In this document: positions 8,825 to 17,583 of the stretch, piece by piece | How the letters are laid out: every line of letters begins with the position of its first letter | Numbering within the stretch: the stretch's first letter is position 1 | Assembly (NCBI RefSeq): GCF_025420585.1 | Contig: NZ_JAOEGB010000007.1 | Coordinates: 124,001 to 188,000 of the forward strand | Origin: Planotetraspora sp. A-T 1434 | GTDB taxonomy: Bacteria > Actinomycetota > Actinomycetes > Streptosporangiales > Streptosporangiaceae | Reading direction: 5' to 3' | Length of the DNA: 64,000 bases | The notes under the pieces: model-generated | Databases searched by the model: none | What the model was told of the DNA's origin: nothing | Seen by the model: the letters and a program-made list of their open reading frames with translations, nothing else | Program-made: the position numbers and the translations under genes

Positions 8825-9774
8825 CGCACACTCACCTCCAGCAGCCCGCGGGCCGCGTCGAGAACCTCCGGGACGTCGATTTCGAGCAGCCCAGGGTCGG
8901 GCCGGTCACCGTGGGGGTCGCCCGTCCGTCCCGTCCAGAGCGCGACATGACGGGGACTGCGGGGTGGCCCCCAGAGCTCGGGCGACACCGGCCCGCAGAG
9001 CACGACCGACGGCGTGCCGAGCCCGGCGGCCAGGTGAGACATCCCGGTGTCGCCGCAGATGACCAGCGCGGCGCGGGAGACCAGCGCGGCGAGGTCGGGC
9101 AGGTCCGTCCGCCCCGCGAGCACGCACGCGTCCGGCAGGCCGGCGAGCGCGGCCGTCTGACGCGCCAGCGCGCCCTCGGCGGGGGTTCCCGTGATCACCA
9201 CCTGATGGCCGAGGCGGCTCAGCTCGGCGGCCACCCGGGCGAACCGGTCCGGAGGCCACCGCCTGGCCTCGGAGGCGGCTCCCGGGTGGACCACCACCTC
9301 GCCCCCGCCGTACGCGCCGGGTCCCCGATCGCTCAGGGGTGCGTCGCGCAGATGGAGGTCCTCGGGGTCCGCGGCGATGCCGTACCACTCGAGGAGGGCG
9401 CACCACCGGCGCACCTCGTGCACGTCCGCGGGCCACGGCGGACCGTCCGCGCCGGGCACGGCGGGGTGCGCGTGGGTGAGCAGCCGCCCCGGCCGGATGC
9501 GGCGCAGCGCCATGATGCTCTGCGGGCCGCTCCCGTGCAGGTTGACCGCCACGTCGGGCGTCGAAAACGGCACCGGTCCCGGCCCGGACACGTCGAGCAG
9601 CTCGTCCACCGCGCCGATGAGTGGCAGCAGCCCGGCCAGATGCGCGGGCGTGGCAAGCACGATCCGGTGGTCCGGGTGGGCCCGGCGCAGCGCCCGCAGC
9701 GCCGGAACCCCGGTCAGCAGGTCGCCCAGCCCGAGCCCCCGGAGAACGAGCAGCACGGGTCTCGCTAGGGCCAT
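8821..9774 (-). CDS. Glycosyltransferase family 9 (heptosyltransferase-like)
   Basis: 317 residues from ATG 9774. Features of ADP-heptose:LPS heptosyltransferases: N-terminal VLRGLGLGDLLTGVPALRAL, a central VVVHPGAASEARRWPPDRFARVA (HPG.....R.WP motif) and a C-terminal ICGDTGMSHLAAGLGTPSVVL (the D-T-G-x-x-H-L-A donor-binding segment). These fit a GT-B fold using a nucleotide-heptose donor. The gene overlaps the upstream SDR by 10 bp and the downstream epimerase by 4 bp. It is one of two GT9 genes in the operon; the acceptor is unknown, since no LPS core would be present in an actinomycete. Confidence 0.88.
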   Translation of the reverse strand: MALARPVLLVLRGLGLGDLLTGVPALRALRRAHPDHRIVLATPAHLAGLLPLIGAVDELLDVSGPGPVPFSTPDVAVNLHGSGPQSIMALRRIRPGRLLTHAHPAVPGADGPPWPADVHEVRRWCALLEWYGIAADPEDLHLRDAPLSDRGPGAYGGGEVVVHPGAASEARRWPPDRFARVAAELSRLGHQVVITGTPAEGALARQTAALAGLPDACVLAGRTDLPDLAALVSRAALVICGDTGMSHLAAGLGTPSVVLCGPVSPELWGPPRSPRHVALWTGRTGDPHGDRPDPGLLEIDVPEVLDAARGLLEVSVR

Positions 9775-10481
9775 GAGGTCTCCGTGGAGGGGCAGACGAC
9801 GAGCTCCCGGACCTCGCACCCCTGGGGCTGGCTCAGCGCGAAGACGATCGTCGCGGCGACGTCCTCGGGCTGGTTGAGCCGGGCGTCCGGCCCCGGCTTG
9901 TACTGCTCGTCACGTCCCTCGAAGAAGTTCGTGTGCATGCCGCCCGGGATGAGCAGCGTCACCCCGACCTGGCCGGCGAGCTCCGCGGCGAGCGCCCGGG
10001 TGAAGCCGACCACGCCGAACTTGGCGGCGCAGTACGCCGTCGCGTCGCTCACGGCCCGGATACCCAGGGTGGAGGCGCAGGTCACGACCTTGCCCCCCGA
10101 TGGGCCCCCCGCTGGGCCCCGCGATTCCCGCAGGTACGGCAGGGCCGCCCGGACCACGGAGGCGGTGCCGAGCAGGTTGACCTGGATCACCCGGTCCCAG
10201 GCGTCGGCGGGGACGTCCTCCAGCCGCCCGCAGGCGTCGATGCCGGCCGCCGTCACGACGCCGTCGAGGCCGCCCGCCCGCTCGGCCAGCTCGCGGACCG
10301 CCCGCTCGGCCTGCTCCCGGTCGGACAGGTCGGCCCGCGCGAAGTCCTTGACCTGGTCCGCGTCACCGTCCGGCGCGTTGACGTCGATCAGGAGGGGCCG
10401 TCCCCCCGCCTTGGCGACCGCGGCGGCGGTGGCCCGGCCGAGACCGGACGCGCCTCCGGTGATCAGGATGTTCCCGACCAT
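9765..10481 (-). CDS. Short-chain dehydrogenase/reductase
   Basis: 238 residues, classical SDR. NILITGGASGLGRATAAAVAKAGG is the TGxxxGxG cofactor site; the catalytic set is S near CASTLGIRA and YCAAKFGVVGFTRALA (YxxxK). ATG 10481 was chosen because AGGAG lies seven bases upstream; an in-frame ATG at 10511 has no such site. It sits between hldE-like and GT9 genes, so a role in oxidising or reducing the heptose moiety is plausible but unproven. Confidence 0.85.
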   Translation of the reverse strand: MVGNILITGGASGLGRATAAAVAKAGGRPLLIDVNAPDGDADQVKDFARADLSDREQAERAVRELAERAGGLDGVVTAAGIDACGRLEDVPADAWDRVIQVNLLGTASVVRAALPYLRESRGPAGGPSGGKVVTCASTLGIRAVSDATAYCAAKFGVVGFTRALAAELAGQVGVTLLIPGGMHTNFFEGRDEQYKPGPDARLNQPEDVAATIVFALSQPQGCEVRELVVCPSTETSWP

Positions 10482-10507
10482 GTGCTGTCTCCTGTCAGAT
10501 TGTCGGA

Positions 10508-11863
10508 TCATGAGGCCGCCTGGACGGCGGCGATGAGTCCGGTCGTCGAATAGCCCGGCACGCTCGGAAGGATGACGATCTCGCCACCGGCCCGGCGGAC
10601 GGCCTCCGCCTCCGGCATCGCCCGGCCGGTGTAGTCGCCGCCCTTCACCCACACGTCGGGGCCGAGACGCTCGATCAGCCCCGAAGGGGTGTCCTCGTCG
10701 AAGACCGCCACGGCGTCCACGCAGCCGAGCGCGCGCAGCACCTCCACGCGGTCGCGCTCGCCGACGACCGGGCGGGCCGGCCCCTTCAGACGGCGGATCG
10801 AGTCGTCGCTGTTCAGGCAGACGATCAGCGCGTCGCCGAGCGCCCTGGCCCTGCGGAGAAGGCTCACGTGGCCGGCGTGGAGCAGGTCGAAGCAGCCTCC
10901 CGTGGCGATGAGCCGTCCGCCTGCGGCTCGGACGGCGGCGGTCACCTCGAAGGCCGAGCCCCCCGCCAGGGTCGGGGTCCTGGCCTCCGGCGCGGTCAGG
11001 CGGATCGCCGCCGCCCCGCCTTCCTCGACGAACCGGGTGGCCTCGCCGACCGCCGTCACGACCGCGTCCTCGGTGGACGCGCCCTCCGCCAGAGCGACCG
11101 TCGCCGCCGCGGCGAACCTGTCCCCCGCGCCGCACGCGTCCCGGCCGACGGCCACCTCGGGCGGCGGCATCCGCACGAAACGGCCGCCCCGGAACGCCAG
11201 CACCGCGCCGCGCTCCCCCAGCGTGACGGCCACGGCCTCGGCGCCGAGGTCGCGGACCAGGCGGCGGGCCGCCCGGTCCGGCGTCGTGTACGGCTCCGCG
11301 CACAGCAGCCGGGCCTCCGCCTCGCTGGGCGTGACGAGCGCGCAGCCCGGCACGGGCAGTGAGCCGCGCGGATGCGGATCCCAGACGATCGGCGTCCCAC
11401 GATCAGCGCCGAGATGAGAGCGGTACGGCTCGGCCACGCCGCCGCCGTAGTCGGCCACCAGGATCGCGCTCGCGCTCCTCAGGGCGGCGACGGCCCGCGC
11501 CATCGCCGAGCCGTCGGGGCGGCCGTCTCCGGTGTCGATCCTGAGCAGGGTCTGCCCCTTCGCGCGGATCCGCGTCTTGCGGACGGTGGTGCCCCGCAGC
11601 GGCAGCCGTACCACCTCGACCGACGTCGAGAGCAGGCTCTCCAGGAGTCGTCCGGACGGGTCGTCGCCGATCGCGGTGATCAGGACCACCTCGGTGCCGT
11701 CCCGCGCGGCGAGGAGCGCGGCGAGGCCCGCGCCTCCCGGCCGGTGGTGTTCGGCCCGGCCGTCGACCACGGGCACGGGAGCGTCCGGGCACAGGCGGCT
11801 CGCGTCACCCTCGACGTCGACGTCGAGCAGCGAGTCCCCCAGAACGACGACGGGTCCGGTCAC
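10508..11863 (-). CDS. hldE: Bifunctional heptose-7-phosphate kinase / heptose-1-phosphate adenylyltransferase
   Basis: 451 residues from GTG 11863, which overlaps the gmhA-like stop (GTGA). Residues ~1-305 form a PfkB-type kinase with RPGGAGLAALLAARDG and the C-terminal catalytic motif GRDACGAGDRFAAAAT (GAGD). Residues ~315-451 form a nucleotidyltransferase with GGCFDLLHAGHVSLLRRARALGD (HxGH) and VKGGDYTG. This two-domain fusion matches E. coli HldE (RfaE), which makes heptose-1,7-bisphosphate and then ADP-heptose. The partners needed in between (gmhA-like, gmhB-like) are present in the same locus. Confidence 0.93.
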   Translation of the reverse strand: MTGPVVVLGDSLLDVDVEGDASRLCPDAPVPVVDGRAEHHRPGGAGLAALLAARDGTEVVLITAIGDDPSGRLLESLLSTSVEVVRLPLRGTTVRKTRIRAKGQTLLRIDTGDGRPDGSAMARAVAALRSASAILVADYGGGVAEPYRSHLGADRGTPIVWDPHPRGSLPVPGCALVTPSEAEARLLCAEPYTTPDRAARRLVRDLGAEAVAVTLGERGAVLAFRGGRFVRMPPPEVAVGRDACGAGDRFAAAATVALAEGASTEDAVVTAVGEATRFVEEGGAAAIRLTAPEARTPTLAGGSAFEVTAAVRAAGGRLIATGGCFDLLHAGHVSLLRRARALGDALIVCLNSDDSIRRLKGPARPVVGERDRVEVLRALGCVDAVAVFDEDTPSGLIERLGPDVWVKGGDYTGRAMPEAEAVRRAGGEIVILPSVPGYSTTGLIAAVQAAS

Positions 11864-12411
11864 GCGCAGGCCTCCTCGATCACGTCGCAGAGCATGTGAA
11901 TGATGGTGAGATGCACCTCCTGCACGGTCGCCGTGTCCCCGGCGGGCACGGCGAGGACCTCGTCGCAGAGGTCGGCCAGCGGGTTGGGCGCGGGACCGGT
12001 CAGCGCCCAGGTCGTGAGCCCGCACTCGCGCGCGGCCTCGGCCGCCGCCGTGACGTTGGGGCTCGCTCCGCTTGTCGACAAGCAGATGAGCACGTCCCCG
12101 GGGCGGCCGTGGGCGCGCACCTGCCGGGCGTACACCTCGTCCATGCCGAAGTCGTTGCCGATCGCGGTCATCGACGAGGTGTCGGCGTGTAACGGGATCG
12201 CCGCGTAGGGCCGCCTGTCGGTGCGGTAGCGCCCCACCAGCTCGGCCGTCAGGTGCTGCGCCTCCGCCGCCGAGCCCCCGTTGCCGCAGGCCAGCAGCCG
12301 TCCCCCGCCGGTCAGCACGGCGGCCAGCTTGAGGCCCCAGGCGTAGATCCTGGGCGTGTCCGGGTCCACCGCCGCCAGGGCGGTGCTCAGCCGGGCCAGA
12401 TGAGGATGCAT
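11860..12411 (-). CDS. gmhA: SIS-domain sedoheptulose-7-phosphate isomerase
   Basis: 183 residues, usual GmhA size. The sugar-phosphate isomerase signature LLACGNGGSAAEAQHLTAELVGR is followed by PLHADTSSMTAIGNDFGMDEVYARQV and LICLSTSGASPNV (the SIS phosphate-binding serines), and ends with QEVHLTIIHMLCDVIEE, carrying the His of the active site. Reaction: sedoheptulose 7-phosphate to D-glycero-D-manno-heptose 7-phosphate. Three bases separate it from the upstream GT4, and it overlaps hldE by 4 bp. Confidence 0.93.
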   Translation of the reverse strand: MHPHLARLSTALAAVDPDTPRIYAWGLKLAAVLTGGGRLLACGNGGSAAEAQHLTAELVGRYRTDRRPYAAIPLHADTSSMTAIGNDFGMDEVYARQVRAHGRPGDVLICLSTSGASPNVTAAAEAARECGLTTWALTGPAPNPLADLCDEVLAVPAGDTATVQEVHLTIIHMLCDVIEEACA

Positions 12412-12414
12412 GGC

Positions 12415-13611
12415 TCAGCCTCCCGCTGCGGCGAGCCGGCCGAGCCGGCCGCGTGCCAGATTTCGGTAAACGGACTCGGTCTGGGCGGCCACCCTCGGCC
12501 AGCCGTACCTGGCCCGGGCTCTGCGGACGCCGGCCGCCGACATCGCGGCCCGCAGGTCCGGCCGGGCCAGGACGTCGCGGAGCGCCCGCGACAGGGCGCG
12601 CGGCTTACGGGGCGGGACGAGCAGCCCGCACCCGGCGACCGTGTCGAGATGGCCGCCGACGGCCGACGCGATCACCGGCACCCCGCACGCCAGGGCTTCG
12701 AGCGGCACCATGCCGAACGGCTCGTACCAGGGCACGGTCGCCAGCACGTCGGCGGACCGCATCAGCGCGGGCACCTCGGTCCGGCCCACGCTGCCGATCA
12801 GCCGCACCCGGCCGCCCAGGCCGTAGCCCGTCGCCAGCGTGCGCAGCCGTACGGTCTCCTCGTCGCCGGGCGCGCCGCCCGCGATGACCAGCTCGGCGTC
12901 CGGGACCTGGCGCATCGCGCGGACGACCGTGTCGACGCCCTTTCGGGGCACCATCCGGCCGATGCTGAGCACACGCGGCCGCCGTGACGTCCGGGGCGCG
13001 ACCGGACCGTCGGGACGGAACAGGTCGAGGTCGACCCCGCACGGCACGACCGCCACCCGGTCACTGGACACGCCCATGGCCGCCAGCTCCCTCACCTCGT
13101 CGGCGCAGGTGGCGATGACCGCGTCCGCCCGCCGTCCCACGTCACGCTCGATGGCGATCCGCGTCGACGGGCTGGTGTCCGACGTGCCCTGCCAGCGCCG
13201 CTTGACCGTGCCGAGCGCGTGGAACGTCTGCACCACCGGGATGCCGAGGTCCTCGGCCGCCATCAGCGTGGCCAGCCCGCTCATCCAGAAGTGCGCGTGC
13301 GCGACTTCCGGCCTGCTCTCCGCCCATCTCCGCGCGAGGTGCTCGGCGAAGGCCGGCATGTACGGCAGGAGCTCATCCTTGGGCAGCGGCTCCGGGGGCC
13401 CGGCGGGCACGTGGTCCACCGTCACGCCGGGCGCCATGGCGACGGTGTCCGGCTGGTCCTCGCCGGTGCGCCTGGTGTGAACGACGACCTCGTTGCCCCG
13501 CTGGGCCAGGGCGACCGCGAGCGCCGCGACGTGGACGTTCTGCCCGCCCGCGTCGACGCCGCCGAGGGCCGCCAGCGGGCTCGCGTGCTCCGATATCAGG
13601 GCGATCCTCAT
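12415..13611 (-). CDS. Glycosyltransferase family 4
   Basis: 398 residues. Starts RIALISEHASPLAALGGVDAGGQNVHVAALA (glycine-rich GGQN acceptor/donor loop seen in sucrose-phosphate synthase-like and MshA-like GT4 enzymes), with RVLSIGRMVPRKGVDTVVRAM and the C-terminal EPFGMVPLEALACGVPVIASAVGGH (E-x7-E retaining motif). Cytoplasmic GT-B fold. ATG 13611 overlaps the stop of the GT9 upstream. Belongs to the heptose operon; donor and acceptor are unknown. Confidence 0.9.
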   Translation of the reverse strand: MRIALISEHASPLAALGGVDAGGQNVHVAALAVALAQRGNEVVVHTRRTGEDQPDTVAMAPGVTVDHVPAGPPEPLPKDELLPYMPAFAEHLARRWAESRPEVAHAHFWMSGLATLMAAEDLGIPVVQTFHALGTVKRRWQGTSDTSPSTRIAIERDVGRRADAVIATCADEVRELAAMGVSSDRVAVVPCGVDLDLFRPDGPVAPRTSRRPRVLSIGRMVPRKGVDTVVRAMRQVPDAELVIAGGAPGDEETVRLRTLATGYGLGGRVRLIGSVGRTEVPALMRSADVLATVPWYEPFGMVPLEALACGVPVIASAVGGHLDTVAGCGLLVPPRKPRALSRALRDVLARPDLRAAMSAAGVRRARARYGWPRVAAQTESVYRNLARGRLGRLAAAGG

Positions 13612-14639
13612 GGAACTCCCTCCCTCACGACGGCGAGGCGGCGGACCGCTTCGACGACCTGTTCACCGGTGACCGAAGACAGGCAGGGGTGGCCGGGAAC
13701 CGGGCAGTTCCTCGCCCTCGTCCCCCGGCACGGCGCGTCCTGGTCGCCCAGGAGCACGGACGGCACGCGGTACGGCGCCCAGCGCGCGGCGGGCACGACG
13801 GGGGCGAACAGGCTGACCACCGGAGCGCCCACCGCCGCCGCGAGATGCGCCGGACCGGTGTTGGCCACCACGACGGCGGACGCTCCCCCGAGCACCGCGG
13901 CCAGCTCCGCGAAGGTCGTCGCCCCGCCCAGGTCGGCCGCGTGCGATCCGGCCACCCGGGCGGTGAGCCCGCGCTCGCCGGGGCCGCCCGTGACGACGAC
14001 CCGCTCGCCCGCCGCGGCGAGGTCGCCCACGGCGGCGGCCCAGTGGTCCGGCTGCCAGGCCCGCGCGGGGGCGGTGGTCCCCGGATGCACCACCACGTAG
14101 CCGGGCGGCCCGGTGAGGTGTTCCATGTCCGGCAGGGGTCGCCGCACGGCGAGCGACCCGTCGTCGCCCGGGGGAAGCTCGAATCCGGCGGCCCGGGCGA
14201 GGCCGAGCATCCGTTCGGCCTCGGGGACGTCCACGGTCTCGTCCACCACATGGCGCAGATCGAGGAGCGATCCCGGATAGTCGGCGCTGATCGCCGCGAT
14301 CCTCGGCGTCCCCGCCAGCCGCAGCAGCAGCGCCGTCGGCAGGGCCGACTGGTGGAACGAGGTGAAGATCAACGCCATGTCCGGGGCGATCTCCCGCACG
14401 TCCTGGATCAGCCGTACGGCATGCGTGTTCGTCACCGGAAGCGGCTCGGCGTCGATCCACGGCGTCCGCCACTGCAGCACCCGGTCCACACCGGGAAGCA
14501 ACTCGCCGGCGGCCCGCCCATGCGGCCCGGCCAGCAGCACGACCTCCCTCGACTGCGCGGCCACGGCACGGATCGCCGGGCCGGCGAGCAGGACGTCGCC
14601 CGCGTTGTCGGGTCGCACCACCAGCACGGTCCCGATCAC
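13608..14639 (-). CDS. Glycosyltransferase family 9 (heptosyltransferase-like)
   Basis: 343 residues from GTG 14639, which overlaps the GT2 stop (GTGA). Motifs: VLVVRPDNAGDVLLAGPAIRAVA at the N-terminus, VVVHPGTTAPARAWQPDHWAAAV in the middle, and VVVANTGPAHLAAAVGAPVVSLF (N-T-G-P-x-H-L-A) in the C-terminal donor site. A cysteine-containing tail (GTRARNCPVPGHPCLSSV) is typical of some actinobacterial members. Second heptosyltransferase-like enzyme of the cluster, distinct in sequence from the one at 8821-9774. Confidence 0.88.
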   Translation of the reverse strand: MIGTVLVVRPDNAGDVLLAGPAIRAVAAQSREVVLLAGPHGRAAGELLPGVDRVLQWRTPWIDAEPLPVTNTHAVRLIQDVREIAPDMALIFTSFHQSALPTALLLRLAGTPRIAAISADYPGSLLDLRHVVDETVDVPEAERMLGLARAAGFELPPGDDGSLAVRRPLPDMEHLTGPPGYVVVHPGTTAPARAWQPDHWAAAVGDLAAAGERVVVTGGPGERGLTARVAGSHAADLGGATTFAELAAVLGGASAVVVANTGPAHLAAAVGAPVVSLFAPVVPAARWAPYRVPSVLLGDQDAPCRGTRARNCPVPGHPCLSSVTGEQVVEAVRRLAVVREGVP

Positions 14640-15766
14640 AGGCGCCCCCGAACGCGCGCTTCGCCGCGGAGCCGGTGGGCGCACGCGACCGGTGGGATGA
14701 CGACGCTCGTGACGGCCATGCGGGCGACCTCTTCCGGCGTATGCGGCCCCGGGGCGATCCGCGCCCAGGCGAACTCCGCGGTGAGGCCGAGCCACGCCAG
14801 ACCCGCCGCGCAGGCCGCGCCCCGGAGTCCCACTGGCCATGCAGCCACCGTCAGGGACCCCAGCCCCGCGCGGGCTCTCTTCCCGGCTCTCTTGCCGGTG
14901 TGATCCCCCGGCCGTTGAGTGGCGGCGGCGAGGGCTATCGCAAGCAGGCCGGCGGCCGTGGTGAGGGCATGCCGTCTGAGGCGGCCGGGATGGCCTCCGA
15001 TCAGGGCACGCCAGCCGGGGCCGTGCAGGTGGCGCATCAGCGCGTCGGCGGCGTTGCCCCTCTGGAAGCGGACGCTCGACCAGAACCCGTCGTCGCGGAC
15101 CGGGTGACGGGTGACCCGCCGCCCTCTCACGAGCGAGAACCCCTCCCGCTCGACGCGTAAGGCGAGGTCGCCGTCCTCGCGGTAGGCGCCGGTGAACCGT
15201 TCGTCGAAGCCGCCCGTGGCCTCCAGCGCCGTCCGCCGGTAGGCCATGTCCGCGGTGATCCACCGGGCCCCGGCGAGGCCCGCCGTGTTGCGCTCGGCGT
15301 CGGTGGGCCGGCGGCCGGCCGGCAAGGGGACCTCCAGGCGGCCCTGGCTGCCGCCCACGTGCTCGGACAGGCCCGTGAGATCCTCCCTGAGGGTCTCCAG
15401 CCATCCGGCGCCCGGCACGACGTCGTCGTCCAGGAACGCGATCCAGGGCGTCGTCGCCGCCCTCCACCCGGCATTGCGGGCGGCGGCGGGCCCGCGACCC
15501 CCTGAGCGAAGCACGCGCACGCCTTCCGGGACGGCCAGCGTCGACAGCCCGGCGGAAGGCCCCGGTCTGTCGTCCACGACGACGATCTCGGGTCCCGGGC
15601 CGATGGCGGCGATCGTCGCGGCCAGGCTCGGACGGCCCACGGTCGGAATCACCACGGTGAACAGCCCCGTCGGTCTGAACTTCCGGACCCCGGACGCGAG
15701 ATCAGGCCGGGCATGGGCCGTCGTGCTGCCCGCCACCAGGCCGTTCGCCGTCATGTCGTCCGTCAT
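14636..15766 (-). CDS. Glycosyltransferase family 2
   Basis: 376 residues from ATG 15766, overlapping the carbamoyltransferase stop (ATGA). The GT-A core shows FTVVIPTVGRPSLAATIAAI, IVVVDDRPGP, AARNAGWRAATTPWIAFLDDDVVPG (DDD metal site) and GFDERFTGAYREDGDLALRVEREG (the ED of family 2). The C-terminal third carries two hydrophobic stretches (ALTTAAGLLAIALAAAT and AACAAGLAWLGLTAEFAWA), so the enzyme is probably membrane-attached. The frame continues open upstream into the carbamoyltransferase, which I reject as coding. Confidence 0.9.
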   Translation of the reverse strand: MTDDMTANGLVAGSTTAHARPDLASGVRKFRPTGLFTVVIPTVGRPSLAATIAAIGPGPEIVVVDDRPGPSAGLSTLAVPEGVRVLRSGGRGPAAARNAGWRAATTPWIAFLDDDVVPGAGWLETLREDLTGLSEHVGGSQGRLEVPLPAGRRPTDAERNTAGLAGARWITADMAYRRTALEATGGFDERFTGAYREDGDLALRVEREGFSLVRGRRVTRHPVRDDGFWSSVRFQRGNAADALMRHLHGPGWRALIGGHPGRLRRHALTTAAGLLAIALAAATQRPGDHTGKRAGKRARAGLGSLTVAAWPVGLRGAACAAGLAWLGLTAEFAWARIAPGPHTPEEVARMAVTSVVIPPVACAHRLRGEARVRGRL

Positions 15767-17397
15767 CCGGCGAACACCGCCCCTCGGCGGACCACGTACG
15801 GCCCGAGCACCAGGACGTCCACGGGGGCGGAGCCGAAGCACTCCAGGGCGTCCCGGGGGTCGTCCACCATGGGCCGGCCGGCCGTGTTGAGGCTCGTGTT
15901 GACCACCACCGGCAGTCCGGTCCTGGTCTCGAACTCCTCGAGCATCCGGGCCAGCAGAGGATCCCGGCCGCGCTCCACCGTCTGAACCCTGGCGGTGCCG
16001 TCCACGTGGACGACGGCGGGGATGCGGTCGCGCCAGCCGGGCCGTACGTCGTGGACGAACAGCATGTACGGGCTCGACATGGGTCCACGCTCGAAGATCT
16101 CGGGTGCCCGCTCCGCGAGCACCATCGGGGCGATCGGGCGGAACTGCTCGCGGCCCTTCACGTCGTTCAGCCGCTCGGTGTTGGCCGGCCTGCCGGGATG
16201 GGCGAGCAGCGAACGGCGGCCGAGGGCCCGCGGGCCATACTCGCTGCGTCCCTGGAACCAGGCCACGATGCGGTCGCCGGCCAGCTCGGCGGCGACGGTC
16301 GCGGCCAGGTCGGCGGGCCGCTCGTACGGCACGCGCGCGACGTCGAGCCACGCGGCCAGCTCCTCGTCGCTCCAGCCGCGCCCGAGGTCGGCGCCTGGCA
16401 TGGGGGCGACCGTGTCACCGTGGGCCTGGGCCAGGTGGAGTGCGCCGCCGAGCGCGGTGCCGGAGTCCCCGGCGGCGGGCTGGATCCAGATGTCCTCGTA
16501 GGGCCCCTCGGCCAGCAGCCGCGTGTTGGCGACGCAGTTGAGCGCCACTCCGCCGGCCATCGTGAGGTAGCGCGCGGCCGTCCGCCCGTGCAGCCAGCGC
16601 GCGAGGTCCAGGAGGACCTCTTCCAGGCGGACCTGCACGCTCGCCGCGAGATCGGCGTGGTCGGCCGTCCACCGCTCGCCCTTGGCCAGGGCCTTGGCGT
16701 AGACACTCCAGTCGATGGGCTCGACGCGGAAGCCCCCGTCCCCGGTCGGGTAGATGAGCTCGCGCAGTTCCCTCAGAAATCGCGGCTCACCGTACGACGC
16801 GAGCGCCATGACCTTGTATTCGTCGCTGGACCGGAGGAAGCCCAGGTGCTGGGTGACCTCCTCGTACATGAGGCCCAGCGAGTGCGGCAGGCTCTGGCTG
16901 GCCAGGACGGTCAGCTCACCGTCGCGGTAGTGGCCGGCCAGGTGCGACACCGCCTCCCCGCGCCCGTCGCAGACCAGCACGGCCGACTCGCGGTACGGCG
17001 CGGCCAGGCCGGCCGAGGCCGCGTGGGCGATGTGGTGCGGCACGTACCGCACCTGGGCGGAGTCGAGCCCCGGAAGCGCCGTGGCGAGGAAGTTGGGCGC
17101 GCGCCGGGCGTAGGTGGTGCGCAAGTCCTCCCACCGCTCGTCGAGCCCTTCCCCGCCGACCAGATCGGGGTCGTAGGAGTAGGCGACGGCGTCAAGATCC
17201 TCGGGGCGCAGCCCCGCCTGCTCCAGACACCACGCGGCGGCCTGCTCGGGCAGCTCCCAGGCCGAGAAGGGCACCGGACGCTTGCCGTGCTTACGTCGGC
17301 TGAACCGCTCCTCCTCGGCGGCGGCGACCACCTCACCGTCCACAACCAAAGCAGCAGCTGGATCATGGAAGATCGCGTTTATCCCCAGGAATCGCAT
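15763..17397 (-). CDS. NodU/CmcH-type carbamoyltransferase
   Basis: 544 residues. N-terminal GINAIFHDPAAALVVDGEVVAAAEEERFSRRKHGK and the metal-binding VPHHIAHAASAGLA (HxxHA) belong to the Kae1-like domain that makes carbamoyl-adenylate; the C-terminal FQGRSEYGPRALGRRSLLAHP and GREQFRPIAPMVL are hallmarks of the YrdC-like/carbamoyltransferase part. Relatives O-carbamoylate sugars (NodU, TobZ, nebramycin) from carbamoyl phosphate and ATP. It is the first gene of the nine-gene operon, with GGAGG seven bases before its ATG. A carbamoylated heptose or hexose in the product is an inference. Confidence 0.92.
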   Translation of the reverse strand: MRFLGINAIFHDPAAALVVDGEVVAAAEEERFSRRKHGKRPVPFSAWELPEQAAAWCLEQAGLRPEDLDAVAYSYDPDLVGGEGLDERWEDLRTTYARRAPNFLATALPGLDSAQVRYVPHHIAHAASAGLAAPYRESAVLVCDGRGEAVSHLAGHYRDGELTVLASQSLPHSLGLMYEEVTQHLGFLRSSDEYKVMALASYGEPRFLRELRELIYPTGDGGFRVEPIDWSVYAKALAKGERWTADHADLAASVQVRLEEVLLDLARWLHGRTAARYLTMAGGVALNCVANTRLLAEGPYEDIWIQPAAGDSGTALGGALHLAQAHGDTVAPMPGADLGRGWSDEELAAWLDVARVPYERPADLAATVAAELAGDRIVAWFQGRSEYGPRALGRRSLLAHPGRPANTERLNDVKGREQFRPIAPMVLAERAPEIFERGPMSSPYMLFVHDVRPGWRDRIPAVVHVDGTARVQTVERGRDPLLARMLEEFETRTGLPVVVNTSLNTAGRPMVDDPRDALECFGSAPVDVLVLGPYVVRRGAVFAG

Positions 17398-17436
17398 CGG
17401 TTTACCTCCGTTGCGCGTGGGTGTCTGGTTACCGAG

Positions 17437-17448
17437 AGAAGCGCTTCT
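17437..17448. promoter_or_regulatory. 12-bp palindrome, candidate LacI-type operator
   Basis: AGAAGCGCTTCT is a perfect palindrome lying 40 bp upstream of the carbamoyltransferase ATG in the divergent promoter region. GAAGCGCTTC cores are typical of LacI-family sites in actinomycetes. No LacI gene is in the window. Confidence 0.5.
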
Positions 17449-17525
17449 AAACGCTCTTTTGCGGAGAAGTCAACGTGAATAGGGCACGTTCTCAACGATC
17501 GTCACGCTAGGTAATCAACCAGGGT

Positions 17526-17550
17526 GTTTGCCCTCGTACCCGGCGGGTAG
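17526..17550 (+). promoter_or_regulatory. Candidate SigB-type (stress sigma) promoter for gmhB-like gene
   Basis: GTTT at 17526-17529 and GGGTAG at 17545-17550 are separated by exactly 15 bases. This matches the GTTT-N14-16-GGGTA/T pattern of streptomycete SigB-like promoters. It is 34 bp upstream of the GTG start at 17584. Inference from motif only. Confidence 0.5.
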
Positions 17551-17583
17551 CCGGGGCGGCGAAGCGAAAGAGAGGAAGGTGCC

